Source: Peptacetobacter sp900550335
GTDB taxonomy: Bacteria > Bacillota > Clostridia > Peptostreptococcales > Peptostreptococcaceae
Length of the DNA: 64,000 bases
Assembly: GCF_047528295.1 (NCBI RefSeq)
Contig: NZ_CP180001.1
Location: forward strand, 1,984,001 to 2,048,000
Direction: 5' to 3'
This document shows positions 27,234-35,453 of the stretch, one piece after another (position 1 is the first letter of the stretch; every line of letters begins with the position of its first letter). The translations under genes and the position numbers were made by a program. The notes beneath the pieces were generated by a model, which worked only from the letters and a program-made list of their open reading frames with translations, was not told the origin of the DNA and did no database searches.

Positions 27234-28025
27234 TTATTTTATATTTGCTATTATCTCTAATGCCTCAGCTACATTTTTTACAACATACTTAGCGGCAGCC
27301 TTTACATCATCTCTTGCATTTGCAACTGCAAATCCATGTTCAAATCCAGCTATCATACTTATATCGTTTGGAGAATCTCCTATTGTTGCAACTTCTTTTG
27401 GATCTACCCCTTCCTTTTCTACAACATATTCTATAGCCTTGTTTTTAGCTACTCCTTTTGGAACTAAGTTTATAGTATTTTCACTAGAGAAGTATATATC
27501 AAGCTTATCTGATAATTTTTCTTTTAGTCTTGATTCTATTTCTTCAAGTTCTTCTGGATTATTAGATGCAAATCCTATATTGCCCACCTTGTTGTCAAAG
27601 CTTTCTCTATTTGCAAAATCTGGCTCTACTATAAAATCATTAGAGTAAGAATCAAATGCACTTCCAGCATTTAGTACAAGCATATTTCCATCAAATTTAA
27701 AGTATATTTCAGCTTCAATATGTTTAGACTTTTTTATTTCTTCATACTCTTTTATTACTTCTCTTACTAAATCATCAGTTAGAGTTCCTGTAAATATTAA
27801 ATTTAATTCACTATCATATATATATGATCCATTTTCTGCTATAAAATATCCATTTAAAGATATGTCATTTTTAACCATTTCATATCCCTGTCTAAATATT
27901 CTTCCTGTAGCTATATTAAAAATTCTTCCGCTTTCTTCTATTTTCTTTACAGCTTTTGCATCTTCTTCACTAACCCCATTATGATAAAGAGTTCCGTCTA
28001 AATCACAAAATATATATTTTATCAT
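27234..28025 (-). CDS. Cof-type HAD hydrolase
   Basis: 263 aa with HAD motif I FCDLDGTLYH at the N-terminus (nucleophile Asp8), motif II (ATGR), a type-IIB cap, and motif III/IV Lys plus GDSPNDISMI near the C-terminus. Members remove phosphate from sugar phosphates, FMN or nucleotides; the substrate cannot be told. It is probably transcribed alone; the space to cinA has no strong terminator. Confidence 0.9.
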   Translation of the reverse strand: MIKYIFCDLDGTLYHNGVSEEDAKAVKKIEESGRIFNIATGRIFRQGYEMVKNDISLNGYFIAENGSYIYDSELNLIFTGTLTDDLVREVIKEYEEIKKSKHIEAEIYFKFDGNMLVLNAGSAFDSYSNDFIVEPDFANRESFDNKVGNIGFASNNPEELEEIESRLKEKLSDKLDIYFSSENTINLVPKGVAKNKAIEYVVEKEGVDPKEVATIGDSPNDISMIAGFEHGFAVANARDDVKAAAKYVVKNVAEALEIIANIK

Positions 28026-28116
28026 ATTTAAATACTTCCTTTTCTTCAGTTTCTTTCAAAATTTGATTTATAGTATTATTCTATTAGAATAATAAAATTA
28101 TTATTTTAATATTTTT

Positions 28117-29379
28117 TTACAATTCTTCAAGCATACTTTTTAAATCTATTAGTATTTGTCTTACAGCTCTACGTCTTACTTTCTGTCTATCTCCTCTAAA
28201 GTTATTTTTTCTTACTTTAGTTTCTCCGTTTATAGATATAGCAGTATAAACTAGACCAACCGGTTTTTCTTCTGTTCCACCACCAGGACCTGCAACACCT
28301 GTTGTAGATAATCCTATATCAGCTCCTAGACCTTTTCTTATTCCTTCTGCCATTTCTGTAGCTGTCTGAGGACTTACTGCTCCATATTTTTCAAGAGTTT
28401 CTTCAGATACACCAAGTCTTTTGACTTTTGCTGCATTAGAATATGTTACACATCCTTCAAGGAATACATCAGATATTCCAGGATAATTTATTAATGTCCC
28501 TGCAACTAAACCACCTGTGCATGATTCAGCAGTTGCAATAGTTAATCCCTTTTCTACAAGAAGTTTTGCTACAGCTTCTTCTATTTTAGAATCTCCATCT
28601 ACTAATTCATCTCCACCTTCAGCGTAAATGTATTTCCCAACTCTTTCTCTTATTTCAGAAACTTTATTATCTAAAAGAACTTTTGCCTCATCATCATCTT
28701 TTGCTTTGGCAGTTATTCTTATAAGTACTTCCATTTCTTTTGCATAAAGTGCTACTGTTGGATTTGTCTGATTATCTAATATATCCTCTATTTCTAATTC
28801 AAGTGCAGACTCCCCTATTCCATTAAATCTTAATACTCTCGATACTAAAATACTATCTGTAAACTGTTGTAAAAATGGTCTTACACTTTCATCAAACATT
28901 GCCTTCATTTCCCAAGGTGGCCCAGGTAATACTATTATTCTTTTGCCATCTTTTTCAAATATTGCTCCAGGTGCAGTTCCGTTATTATTTTTTAATACTG
29001 TTGCTTCAACTGGGAACATTGCCTGTTTTTTATTATTTTCAGGAATTGGCTTATCTGGTGCAAATTTTCTACATCTTTCTTTTATATACTCCCAAGATTC
29101 TTCATGAAGCACCATTTTTTGTCCAAAATACTCTGCTGCCATTTCTTTAGTTAAATCATCTTTAGTTGGCCCAAGACCTCCAGTTGTTATAACTAAATCA
29201 CTTCTTTTCAATGCTTCATCAAAACATTCTAATAGTCTCTGTGGATTGTCTCCAACTGTACTCTGATGGAATACTCCTATTCCAAGTGCTGCTAGTTCTT
29301 TAGATATGTACTGTGCATTTGTATTTACTATATCTCCAAGTAATAATTCTGTTCCTACAGATATTAATTCTGCTCTCAA
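28117..29379 (-). CDS. cinA: CinA: NMN deamidase / ADP-ribose pyrophosphatase-type protein
   Basis: 420 aa with an N-terminal MoaB-like MPT-binding domain (RAELISVGTELLLGDIVNTN) and a C-terminal CinA amidohydrolase domain (TIATAESCTGGLVAGTLINY, GVAGPGGG). The family salvages pyridine nucleotides and is linked to competence in some bacteria. TTG at 29379 is the likely start: GGGGTG lies eight bases upstream, and the protein then begins at the usual (M)RAELISVG. The in-frame ATG at 29388 overlaps that site. No recA follows. Confidence 0.93.
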   Translation of the reverse strand: MRAELISVGTELLLGDIVNTNAQYISKELAALGIGVFHQSTVGDNPQRLLECFDEALKRSDLVITTGGLGPTKDDLTKEMAAEYFGQKMVLHEESWEYIKERCRKFAPDKPIPENNKKQAMFPVEATVLKNNNGTAPGAIFEKDGKRIIVLPGPPWEMKAMFDESVRPFLQQFTDSILVSRVLRFNGIGESALELEIEDILDNQTNPTVALYAKEMEVLIRITAKAKDDDEAKVLLDNKVSEIRERVGKYIYAEGGDELVDGDSKIEEAVAKLLVEKGLTIATAESCTGGLVAGTLINYPGISDVFLEGCVTYSNAAKVKRLGVSEETLEKYGAVSPQTATEMAEGIRKGLGADIGLSTTGVAGPGGGTEEKPVGLVYTAISINGETKVRKNNFRGDRQKVRRRAVRQILIDLKSMLEEL

Positions 29380-29476
29380 ACATCTCACCCCTTTTTTACT
29401 GTATACAATAAAGTTTATCAGAATAATCTATAAAATTAAACCGTAGCCAATAAATTTTCACATAAGATAATCATTT

Positions 29477-29520
29477 AGAACCACGATATAGCGAAACTTA
29501 CTTTATAGTGGTTCTTTTTT
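29477..29520 (+). terminator. Terminator-like hairpin upstream of ddl
   Basis: AGAACCAC / GTGGTTCT with a T run on the plus strand, in the divergent cinA-ddl gap. No plus-strand gene ends here, so it may close a short untranslated RNA or be a leader attenuator for ddl. Confidence 0.65.
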
Positions 29521-29632
29521 ATATTCTCAAATAACAATATAATAGTAATCGAGTAAAAAATAAAAATTTAAATTTTAGAAATTAATTTAACTCATATAAA
29601 TAGATTCAGTGTATCAAAAGGAGTGAATAACT

Positions 29633-30538
29633 TTGAAAAAGAAAATAGCAGTAATAATGGGCGGAATATCATCAGAAAGAGAAATATCATTAAAATCAGG
29701 AGCTGGTGTTTTAGGAAGTCTTGATAGAGAAAAATATGAACCAATAGAAGTTGTTATCGACAAAAAAACAGATATAATAACAAAAATACCAGACGATGTT
29801 GATTTTGCTTTCTTAGCACTTCATGGAAAATTTGGCGAAGATGGATGTGTTCAGTCTGTTCTTGAAACTAGAGACATACCATACTCTGGATGTGGACCTC
29901 TAAGCAGTGCAATGTGTATGGATAAAAATATATCTAAAAAAATATGCAAAGTTTCTGGAATACCAACAGCAGATTGGATAACAGTTAAATCTATAGAAGA
30001 AATAGATTATGATAGAATAGAAGAAATGGGTTACCCTGTATTTGTTAAACCAAATTCTGGTGGATCAAGTGTAGCTACTTTTATGATAAAAGAAAAAGCA
30101 GGAATAGAAGATGCTGTTAGACAGGGACTTGAAGTAGATACAGAAGTAATGATAGAACAGTATTTACCAGGAGAAGAATGTACTTCATTTATACTTGACG
30201 GTGAAGTATTCCCTACTGTATCAATAAAATCTGAACAGGAATTCTTTGATTTTGAAGCTAAATATTCTTCAGATAATGGAGCTGTTGAAGAAGTTGTTTA
30301 TCTTGAAGAATCACTTCAGAATAAACTAAATGAATATTCAAGAATGTGCTGGGATGCATTTAATTGTAGAGCTTATGTTAGAGTTGACTTTATAATAAGC
30401 AACGGTGTTCCTTATGTTCTTGAACTTAACACTCTTCCAGGACTTACAGCTACAAGCTTAATACCAAGAAGTGCTGCAGCTAGAGGAATTTCTTATGCTC
30501 AGCTACTAGATAAATTAATAGATTGCTCTCTAAAATAA
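29633..30538 (+). CDS. ddl: D-alanine--D-alanine ligase
   Basis: 301 aa, ATP-grasp ligase of normal length. It has MGGISSEREISLKSG at the N-terminus, the ATP-grasp loop KPNSGGSSVATFMI, and the C-terminal Mg-binding segment LELNTLPGLT. It makes D-Ala-D-Ala for peptidoglycan. The start is TTG with AAGGAG nine bases upstream. It is monocistronic with its own terminator. A TATAAT box occurs at about 29541. Confidence 0.96.
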   Translation: MKKKIAVIMGGISSEREISLKSGAGVLGSLDREKYEPIEVVIDKKTDIITKIPDDVDFAFLALHGKFGEDGCVQSVLETRDIPYSGCGPLSSAMCMDKNISKKICKVSGIPTADWITVKSIEEIDYDRIEEMGYPVFVKPNSGGSSVATFMIKEKAGIEDAVRQGLEVDTEVMIEQYLPGEECTSFILDGEVFPTVSIKSEQEFFDFEAKYSSDNGAVEEVVYLEESLQNKLNEYSRMCWDAFNCRAYVRVDFIISNGVPYVLELNTLPGLTATSLIPRSAAARGISYAQLLDKLIDCSLK

Positions 30539-30563
30539 TATTCTATATAGTATTTTTTAATTT

Positions 30564-30595
30564 GGACTGTTGCAAATTTGCACAGTCCATTTTTT
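30564..30595 (+). terminator. Terminator of ddl
   Basis: GGACTGT / ACAGTCC with an 11-base loop followed by ATTTTTT. Confidence 0.9.
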
Positions 30596-30608
30596 AATTC
30601 AATATATT

Positions 30609-30637
30609 TTGTCTAACTTTATTTTCTAAAGTATAAT
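30609..30637 (+). promoter_or_regulatory. Sigma-A promoter of the MocR-like gene
   Basis: TTGTCT (30609-30614), 17 bases, TATAAT (30632-30637). Confidence 0.75.
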
Positions 30638-30742
30638 ATAATAGTAATTGGAGTTAATAATTTTTTTAATTACTTTGAAAGAAAGTTTTTTTAATTATTT
30701 TCCAATTCATGTTACATAAATTTAATTTTTGAGGGTGATAAT

Positions 30743-32203
30743 TTGATTTTTTCAGATTTTAAATTGGAAGGAAACCTTCCTATATATACACAAATTAAAA
30801 ATTATTTAAGTGCTTTGATTAATAAAGGACTTCTACCCAATGGTAGCAAACTTCCATCTACAAGGGAACTTTCTCAAATATTAGATGTTAGCAGAAATTC
30901 AGTGATTGCAGCATATGACGAACTTAAAGCTGATGGATTACTGTATTCTGTAAATGGAAAAGGAACTTTTGTAAACTCAGAAAAGTTAATTTCATCATCT
31001 GATTGGAATATAAATTGGGATAATATAGAAAATAATTTTTCAAAAGCTGCAAATGAATTAGATATAGTAAAAAATGAAATTCCTTGGAGCTCTGATTTAA
31101 TTTCTTTTAAAAGTATCTCCCCAGATGGAGATTTATTCGATATGGAGGAATTTAAAAAGTCTTTTATGAGTAGAATTTCTGTTGAAAGTCATAAGCTTTT
31201 AAATTATGGTTATGCTCAGGGCTACAAGCCTCTCATAGATTATCTTAGCGAATATATGAGAAAAAAAGGCTCATTTTCTAAGTCTAAAACTACCTTAGTT
31301 ACAAATGGCTTTACTGAGGCTTTTGATTTAATTCTATCCTCTTTTACAACTCCTGGTGATATGATAATATGCGAAAATCCGACTCACAACACATCTATAA
31401 AAATTATGAAAGCTCATGGAATAGATATAAAAGGTGTTAGTATAGACAAAGATGGATTAAATTTTGATATGTTGGAAGAAACTCTAGTTAAATATAGTAA
31501 ATCTATAAAATTTGCATATCTAACTCCCTCATATCACAATCCAACAGGAAGTGTTATGCCACCTGAAAGCAGGCTTAGATTTTATAATTTGATGAAAAAA
31601 TATTCAATTCCTATAATCGAGGATGGTTTTAACGAAGAACTTCTCTATTCTAGCTCGCATATATTCCCTCTTTCCTCTTTTGATACAACAGGAAACGGAA
31701 TAATCTATATAGGAAGTTTTTCAAAAATACTATTCCCAGGTATGAGAATAGGTTGGATTTATGCTGATAAAAAAATTATAAATAGGCTTATCAGTGTTAA
31801 ACGCTGCAGAAATATACACACATCTTTCTTAGATCAAGGAATACTTTTCGATTACTTAAATAGCGGAAAATTTGAAAAGTATATAAAAAAAATAAGAAAA
31901 GTATATGGCGAAAAGTTTAGTTTTGCTAGAGATTGTGTTGAAAAATATATAGATAACGATTATATTTTAGGAGATGGCGGTCTACATATTTTTATAAAGT
32001 TAAAAGGTATAAATGCTAGAGAACTTTTAGATAGATGCTATAATAAAAAGGTAATATTTATGCCTGGAGACCTATTCTTTACAGATGACAGTGGATATGA
32101 TACCCTAAGACTTGGGTTATCTAGGCTTTCACTTGAAGACATAGAAAAAGGTATAAAAATAATCGGTGAAACTGTAGATGAAATTAGTAACGAAAATAAA
32201 TAG
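30743..32203 (+). CDS. MocR-family GntR/aminotransferase regulator
   Basis: 486 aa: an N-terminal GntR winged helix (about 10-75, LPSTRELSQILDVSRNSVIAAYDELK) is fused to a fold-type-I aminotransferase domain (about 110-480) with PLP-site segments (YLTPSYHNPTGSV, and GSFSKILFPGMRIGW holding the PLP Lys). MocR proteins bind PLP and an amino compound and control vitamin B6, GABA, taurine or peptidoglycan genes. The start is TTG after GAGGGTG. It is followed after 53 bases by the ABC-F gene, so they may form one transcript. Confidence 0.9.
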   Translation: MIFSDFKLEGNLPIYTQIKNYLSALINKGLLPNGSKLPSTRELSQILDVSRNSVIAAYDELKADGLLYSVNGKGTFVNSEKLISSSDWNINWDNIENNFSKAANELDIVKNEIPWSSDLISFKSISPDGDLFDMEEFKKSFMSRISVESHKLLNYGYAQGYKPLIDYLSEYMRKKGSFSKSKTTLVTNGFTEAFDLILSSFTTPGDMIICENPTHNTSIKIMKAHGIDIKGVSIDKDGLNFDMLEETLVKYSKSIKFAYLTPSYHNPTGSVMPPESRLRFYNLMKKYSIPIIEDGFNEELLYSSSHIFPLSSFDTTGNGIIYIGSFSKILFPGMRIGWIYADKKIINRLISVKRCRNIHTSFLDQGILFDYLNSGKFEKYIKKIRKVYGEKFSFARDCVEKYIDNDYILGDGGLHIFIKLKGINARELLDRCYNKKVIFMPGDLFFTDDSGYDTLRLGLSRLSLEDIEKGIKIIGETVDEISNENK

Positions 32204-32256
32204 TTATTAATAAAACAAATAATTATTAATAAAATAAAAATTTGCAAGGAGATATT

Positions 32257-34158
32257 ATGAACTTAATTACATTTGAAAATATATGCAAAAGTTATTCAGA
32301 AAAAAAACTTATTGAAAATTTATCTTTTGGTATAAACGACGGTGAAAAAATTGGGCTTATTGGTGTAAATGGTACAGGTAAATCTACTCTTTTAAAAATA
32401 GTTGCTGGTGCGGAAGAGATAGATAGCGGAAAAATAACAAAAGCAAACAGAGTTAGAATCGAATATTTACCACAGAGTCCTGACTATGATGAAAATGCAA
32501 CTGTTCTTGAACAGGTATTTAAAGCTGAGTCAAAGGAGCTTAATCTTCTTGGTAAATATCAGGATTTATTAAAAAAATTAGAAAAAGAATACTCTGATAA
32601 AACAAATGAAGAACTTATAAAGGTTCAGGAACAGATTGATACTATGAACCTGTGGGATTTAGAAAATGATGCAAAGGCAGTTCTTACAAAACTTGGAATA
32701 GATAACTTTGACCAGAAAGTATCTGAGCTTTCAGGTGGGCAGAAAAAGAGAATTTCTTTGGCTTCTGCACTTATAACACCTTGTGAGCTTCTAGTTCTTG
32801 ACGAGCCTACCAACCACTTAGACAGTGATACAATAGACTGGCTTGAGGAATATCTAAACTCAAGAAAAGGCTCTCTATTAATGATTACACACGATAGATA
32901 CTTCCTTGATAGGGTTACAAATAGGATTCTTGAGCTAGACAAAGGTAGATTATTTAGCTACGAAGGTAACTATACTCTATTTTTAGAGAAAAAAATGGAA
33001 AGACTTCAGCTTGAATCTAGCATGGAAGATAAAAGACAAAACCTTATTAGAAACGAGCTTAAATGGGTTAAAAGGGGTGCTAGAGCTAGAACAACTAAAC
33101 AGAAAGCTAGACTTCAGAGATTTGATGAGCTTGTAAATCGTGAAGTTATCAAAGAGGATGAAAAAATAGATATTTCTGTTGCTTCAAGTAGGCTTGGTAA
33201 AAAAATAATTGAAATCAAGAATATTTCTAAAAGCTTTGACGGTAAAAAGGTTATCGACGATTTAGAGTATACTCTTGCTAGAACAGATAGAATTGGTATT
33301 GTAGGTAAAAATGGGCTTGGTAAGTCCACACTTATAAATATTTTAAATGGTAAATTACAGCCAGATAGCGGTACTATTGAAATCGGCGAAACTGTAAAAA
33401 TAGGATGCTTCTCTCAGGACGACTCTCATATGGATCCTAGTATGAAGGCTATAGATTATATAAAGGAAGAAAGTGATTATATAACAACTGCTGATGGTAC
33501 AAAAATAACTGCATCTATGATGTGCGAAAGATTTTTGTTCAATGGTACTCTTCAGCATACTATGATAGAAAAGTTATCTGGTGGGGAAAGAAGAAGACTT
33601 CACCTATTGAGAGTTCTTATGGGTGCTCCAAATGTACTACTTCTTGATGAGCCTACAAATGACCTTGATATAGAAACTCTTAGCAGATTAGAGGACTATC
33701 TTGATGAATTCGACGGTGTTGTAATAACTGTATCTCATGATAGATACTTCCTAGATAGAATATGTAACAAGATTTTTGCTTATGAAGGAAATGGTAGAAT
33801 CTTTATATTTACAGGGAATTATAGTGATTATGCTATTTTTAGAGAAATTCAGGGAATTGAATTTGAAGATGATAAACCAGAGAAAGTAGTAGAACCTAAA
33901 AAGGAAAAAGAAAAACCTAAGTCTGATAAAAAGACTAAATTCTCATATAAAGAGCAGAAAGAATTTGATTCTATAGATTCTGATATAGAACAGTTAGAAA
34001 AGAAAATAGCTGCTCTTGAAGAAAGTACTGCTGTTTATGCAACTGACTTCACAAAACTTCAGGAAATAATGAATGAAAAAGCTGAGTTAGAAAAAGAATT
34101 AGAGTATAAATATGAACGCTGGGAATACTTAAATGAATTAGCAGAAAGTTTCCAGTAA
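32257..34158 (+). CDS. ABC-F ATPase, Uup-like
   Basis: 633 aa with two ABC domains and no membrane helices. The first has Walker A GVNGTGKST and signature LSGGQKKRI; the second has Walker A GKNGLGKST and signature LSGGERRRL. A charged linker of about 70 residues sits between them (P-site tRNA-interaction motif), and a C-terminal coiled coil of about 80 residues is typical of Uup. ABC-F proteins act on the ribosome in translation; this type is linked to rRNA or 50S function rather than to antibiotic resistance. ATG at 32257 follows AAGGAG. The structured element copy B begins nine bases after its stop. Confidence 0.92.
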   Translation: MNLITFENICKSYSEKKLIENLSFGINDGEKIGLIGVNGTGKSTLLKIVAGAEEIDSGKITKANRVRIEYLPQSPDYDENATVLEQVFKAESKELNLLGKYQDLLKKLEKEYSDKTNEELIKVQEQIDTMNLWDLENDAKAVLTKLGIDNFDQKVSELSGGQKKRISLASALITPCELLVLDEPTNHLDSDTIDWLEEYLNSRKGSLLMITHDRYFLDRVTNRILELDKGRLFSYEGNYTLFLEKKMERLQLESSMEDKRQNLIRNELKWVKRGARARTTKQKARLQRFDELVNREVIKEDEKIDISVASSRLGKKIIEIKNISKSFDGKKVIDDLEYTLARTDRIGIVGKNGLGKSTLINILNGKLQPDSGTIEIGETVKIGCFSQDDSHMDPSMKAIDYIKEESDYITTADGTKITASMMCERFLFNGTLQHTMIEKLSGGERRRLHLLRVLMGAPNVLLLDEPTNDLDIETLSRLEDYLDEFDGVVITVSHDRYFLDRICNKIFAYEGNGRIFIFTGNYSDYAIFREIQGIEFEDDKPEKVVEPKKEKEKPKSDKKTKFSYKEQKEFDSIDSDIEQLEKKIAALEESTAVYATDFTKLQEIMNEKAELEKELEYKYERWEYLNELAESFQ

Positions 34159-34167
34159 AATAATGAA

Positions 34168-34272
34168 AATAAAAAGACTGTCCCCTACTCCAGGCTTCGA
34201 CGGCTCACTCTTTAAAGTAACACATTTCAAAGTCGTGAGCCGTCTCCAGATTGTCGTTAGGGTGACAGTCTT
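34168..34272 (+). ncRNA. Structured 3'-UTR element, copy B
   Basis: An outer stem AAAAAGACTGTC / GACAGTCTTTTTT encloses CTCCAGGCTTC, an inner stem GACGGCTCAC / GTGAGCCGTC, an apical GTAACACATTT, and CCAGATTGTCG. The unpaired segments match copy A (CTCCAGG-CTTC, GTAACACATTT, ATTGTCG), while the stems differ in sequence and still pair. It ends in a T run, so it also terminates the ABC-F transcript. A 63-codon open frame across it is not a gene. Confidence 0.6.
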
Positions 34273-34395
34273 TTTTATTTTCATAGGTTTTTATGGAATA
34301 GCTTTTACATATTTCATTTTGCGTATTTTTAAAATATCGTCTAATAAAGTATGATGTTCTAAAGGCTAAAGAATTAGTTACAATTTATTCTTCCA

Positions 34396-35208
34396 CTATT
34401 CAAGTGAGTAAGCCCAAGCAGCTTTTATCTGGCTCTTTATATCATTATAGTTCCATAATTTCTCACTTCTACTTATATTGTTTGGGTCGTGTATAACAAG
34501 CTTTCCGTCTTTCATTCCTGCAATTACTATAAAATGACCTTCACTTGTAAAATATCCCGGCCCCATACTGCAAATTATAGGACTTCCATTTTTTAGAGCA
34601 CTTTCAAAGCTAGATTTTGTGTTATCTATTGCCCAACCTTTGACACCATATTTCTTTGCACCCTCTACCATGAGATTCCAATTTGTCCCAGCTACCTCAT
34701 GAAATCCATGTTTATCACTATATTTTGCGATTTTTATTGGTGTTATATCTTTATCTCCAGTAAGACCAGATACAACCATAGATAACGCTGTTGGACCACA
34801 TCCATTTATAGCAATTACATTATTTCCATATTCTCTCCAGCCCCATTTTGGATCCCATTGCTGAAGTCTTGGTATCTTTCCATCACCACATTCTTCATCC
34901 ACATTTATTAAAAACGCTGGCTTTTGGAAATTATCTCTACTAAGAACAAAGTCTAAAGTCTCTCCATTAGAATATAATAATTTTATTACATCCTCAGGAT
35001 AAGTATCTATATTTTGTATAACTTCATTATATCTATCATCTTCCTTCGCTCTCTTTTGAAACTCTTCAACGTATTTTGTAGGATTTTCAATATGTGTAAA
35101 ATCAACACTTTCTCTACCCGAACTTTTTCCATAAGTAGCTATTAACAATAATACTACAAAAGCTATTGCTATTTTAACACTTTTTTTAAGTTTTCTTTTC
35201 TTTTTCAT
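34396..35208 (-). CDS. Membrane-anchored C39-like cysteine peptidase
   Basis: 270 aa. A basic N-terminus and one hydrophobic segment (VKIAIAFVVLLLIATYG) act as anchor or signal. The peptidase_C39_2 domain (about 110-270) has the nucleophile motif INGCGPTALSMV, the His in SEGHFIVIAG and the third residue in HDPNN. The catalytic triad looks complete. It is extracellular by topology. The substrate is unknown; no peptide-export ABC gene is adjacent. Confidence 0.85.
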   Translation of the reverse strand: MKKKRKLKKSVKIAIAFVVLLLIATYGKSSGRESVDFTHIENPTKYVEEFQKRAKEDDRYNEVIQNIDTYPEDVIKLLYSNGETLDFVLSRDNFQKPAFLINVDEECGDGKIPRLQQWDPKWGWREYGNNVIAINGCGPTALSMVVSGLTGDKDITPIKIAKYSDKHGFHEVAGTNWNLMVEGAKKYGVKGWAIDNTKSSFESALKNGSPIICSMGPGYFTSEGHFIVIAGMKDGKLVIHDPNNISRSEKLWNYNDIKSQIKAAWAYSLE

Positions 35209-35377
35209 AATAAATACTCCTAACTATTATCGTGTATTACCTATTTTAATGATTTTTTACTTCAATGTAAATAAAATACAGAATATATTCATATAATATT
35301 TAGAGTATCTTTAGAAAGCATTGGTTCAATTTTTTTGTTATATAACTCTTTATTTATATTATCATTCAAAAAATAAG

Positions 35378-35439
35378 AAAAATCTATGAATATAGATGAC
35401 AATTTTGTACCTTTGTCAAAACAATTTCCATAGATTTTT
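35378..35439 (-). terminator. Terminator after the adenylation protein
   Basis: Perfect 11-bp inverted repeat AAAAATCTATG / CATAGATTTTT with an inner GACAA / TTGTC pair, 15 bases after the stop codon at 35454. Confidence 0.7.
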
Positions 35440-35453
35440 ATCATTATCCTATT

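Noticed and set aside
34163..34354. 63-codon frame after the ABC-F gene
   Set aside because: It lies across the structured element and its terminator and has no ribosome binding site.
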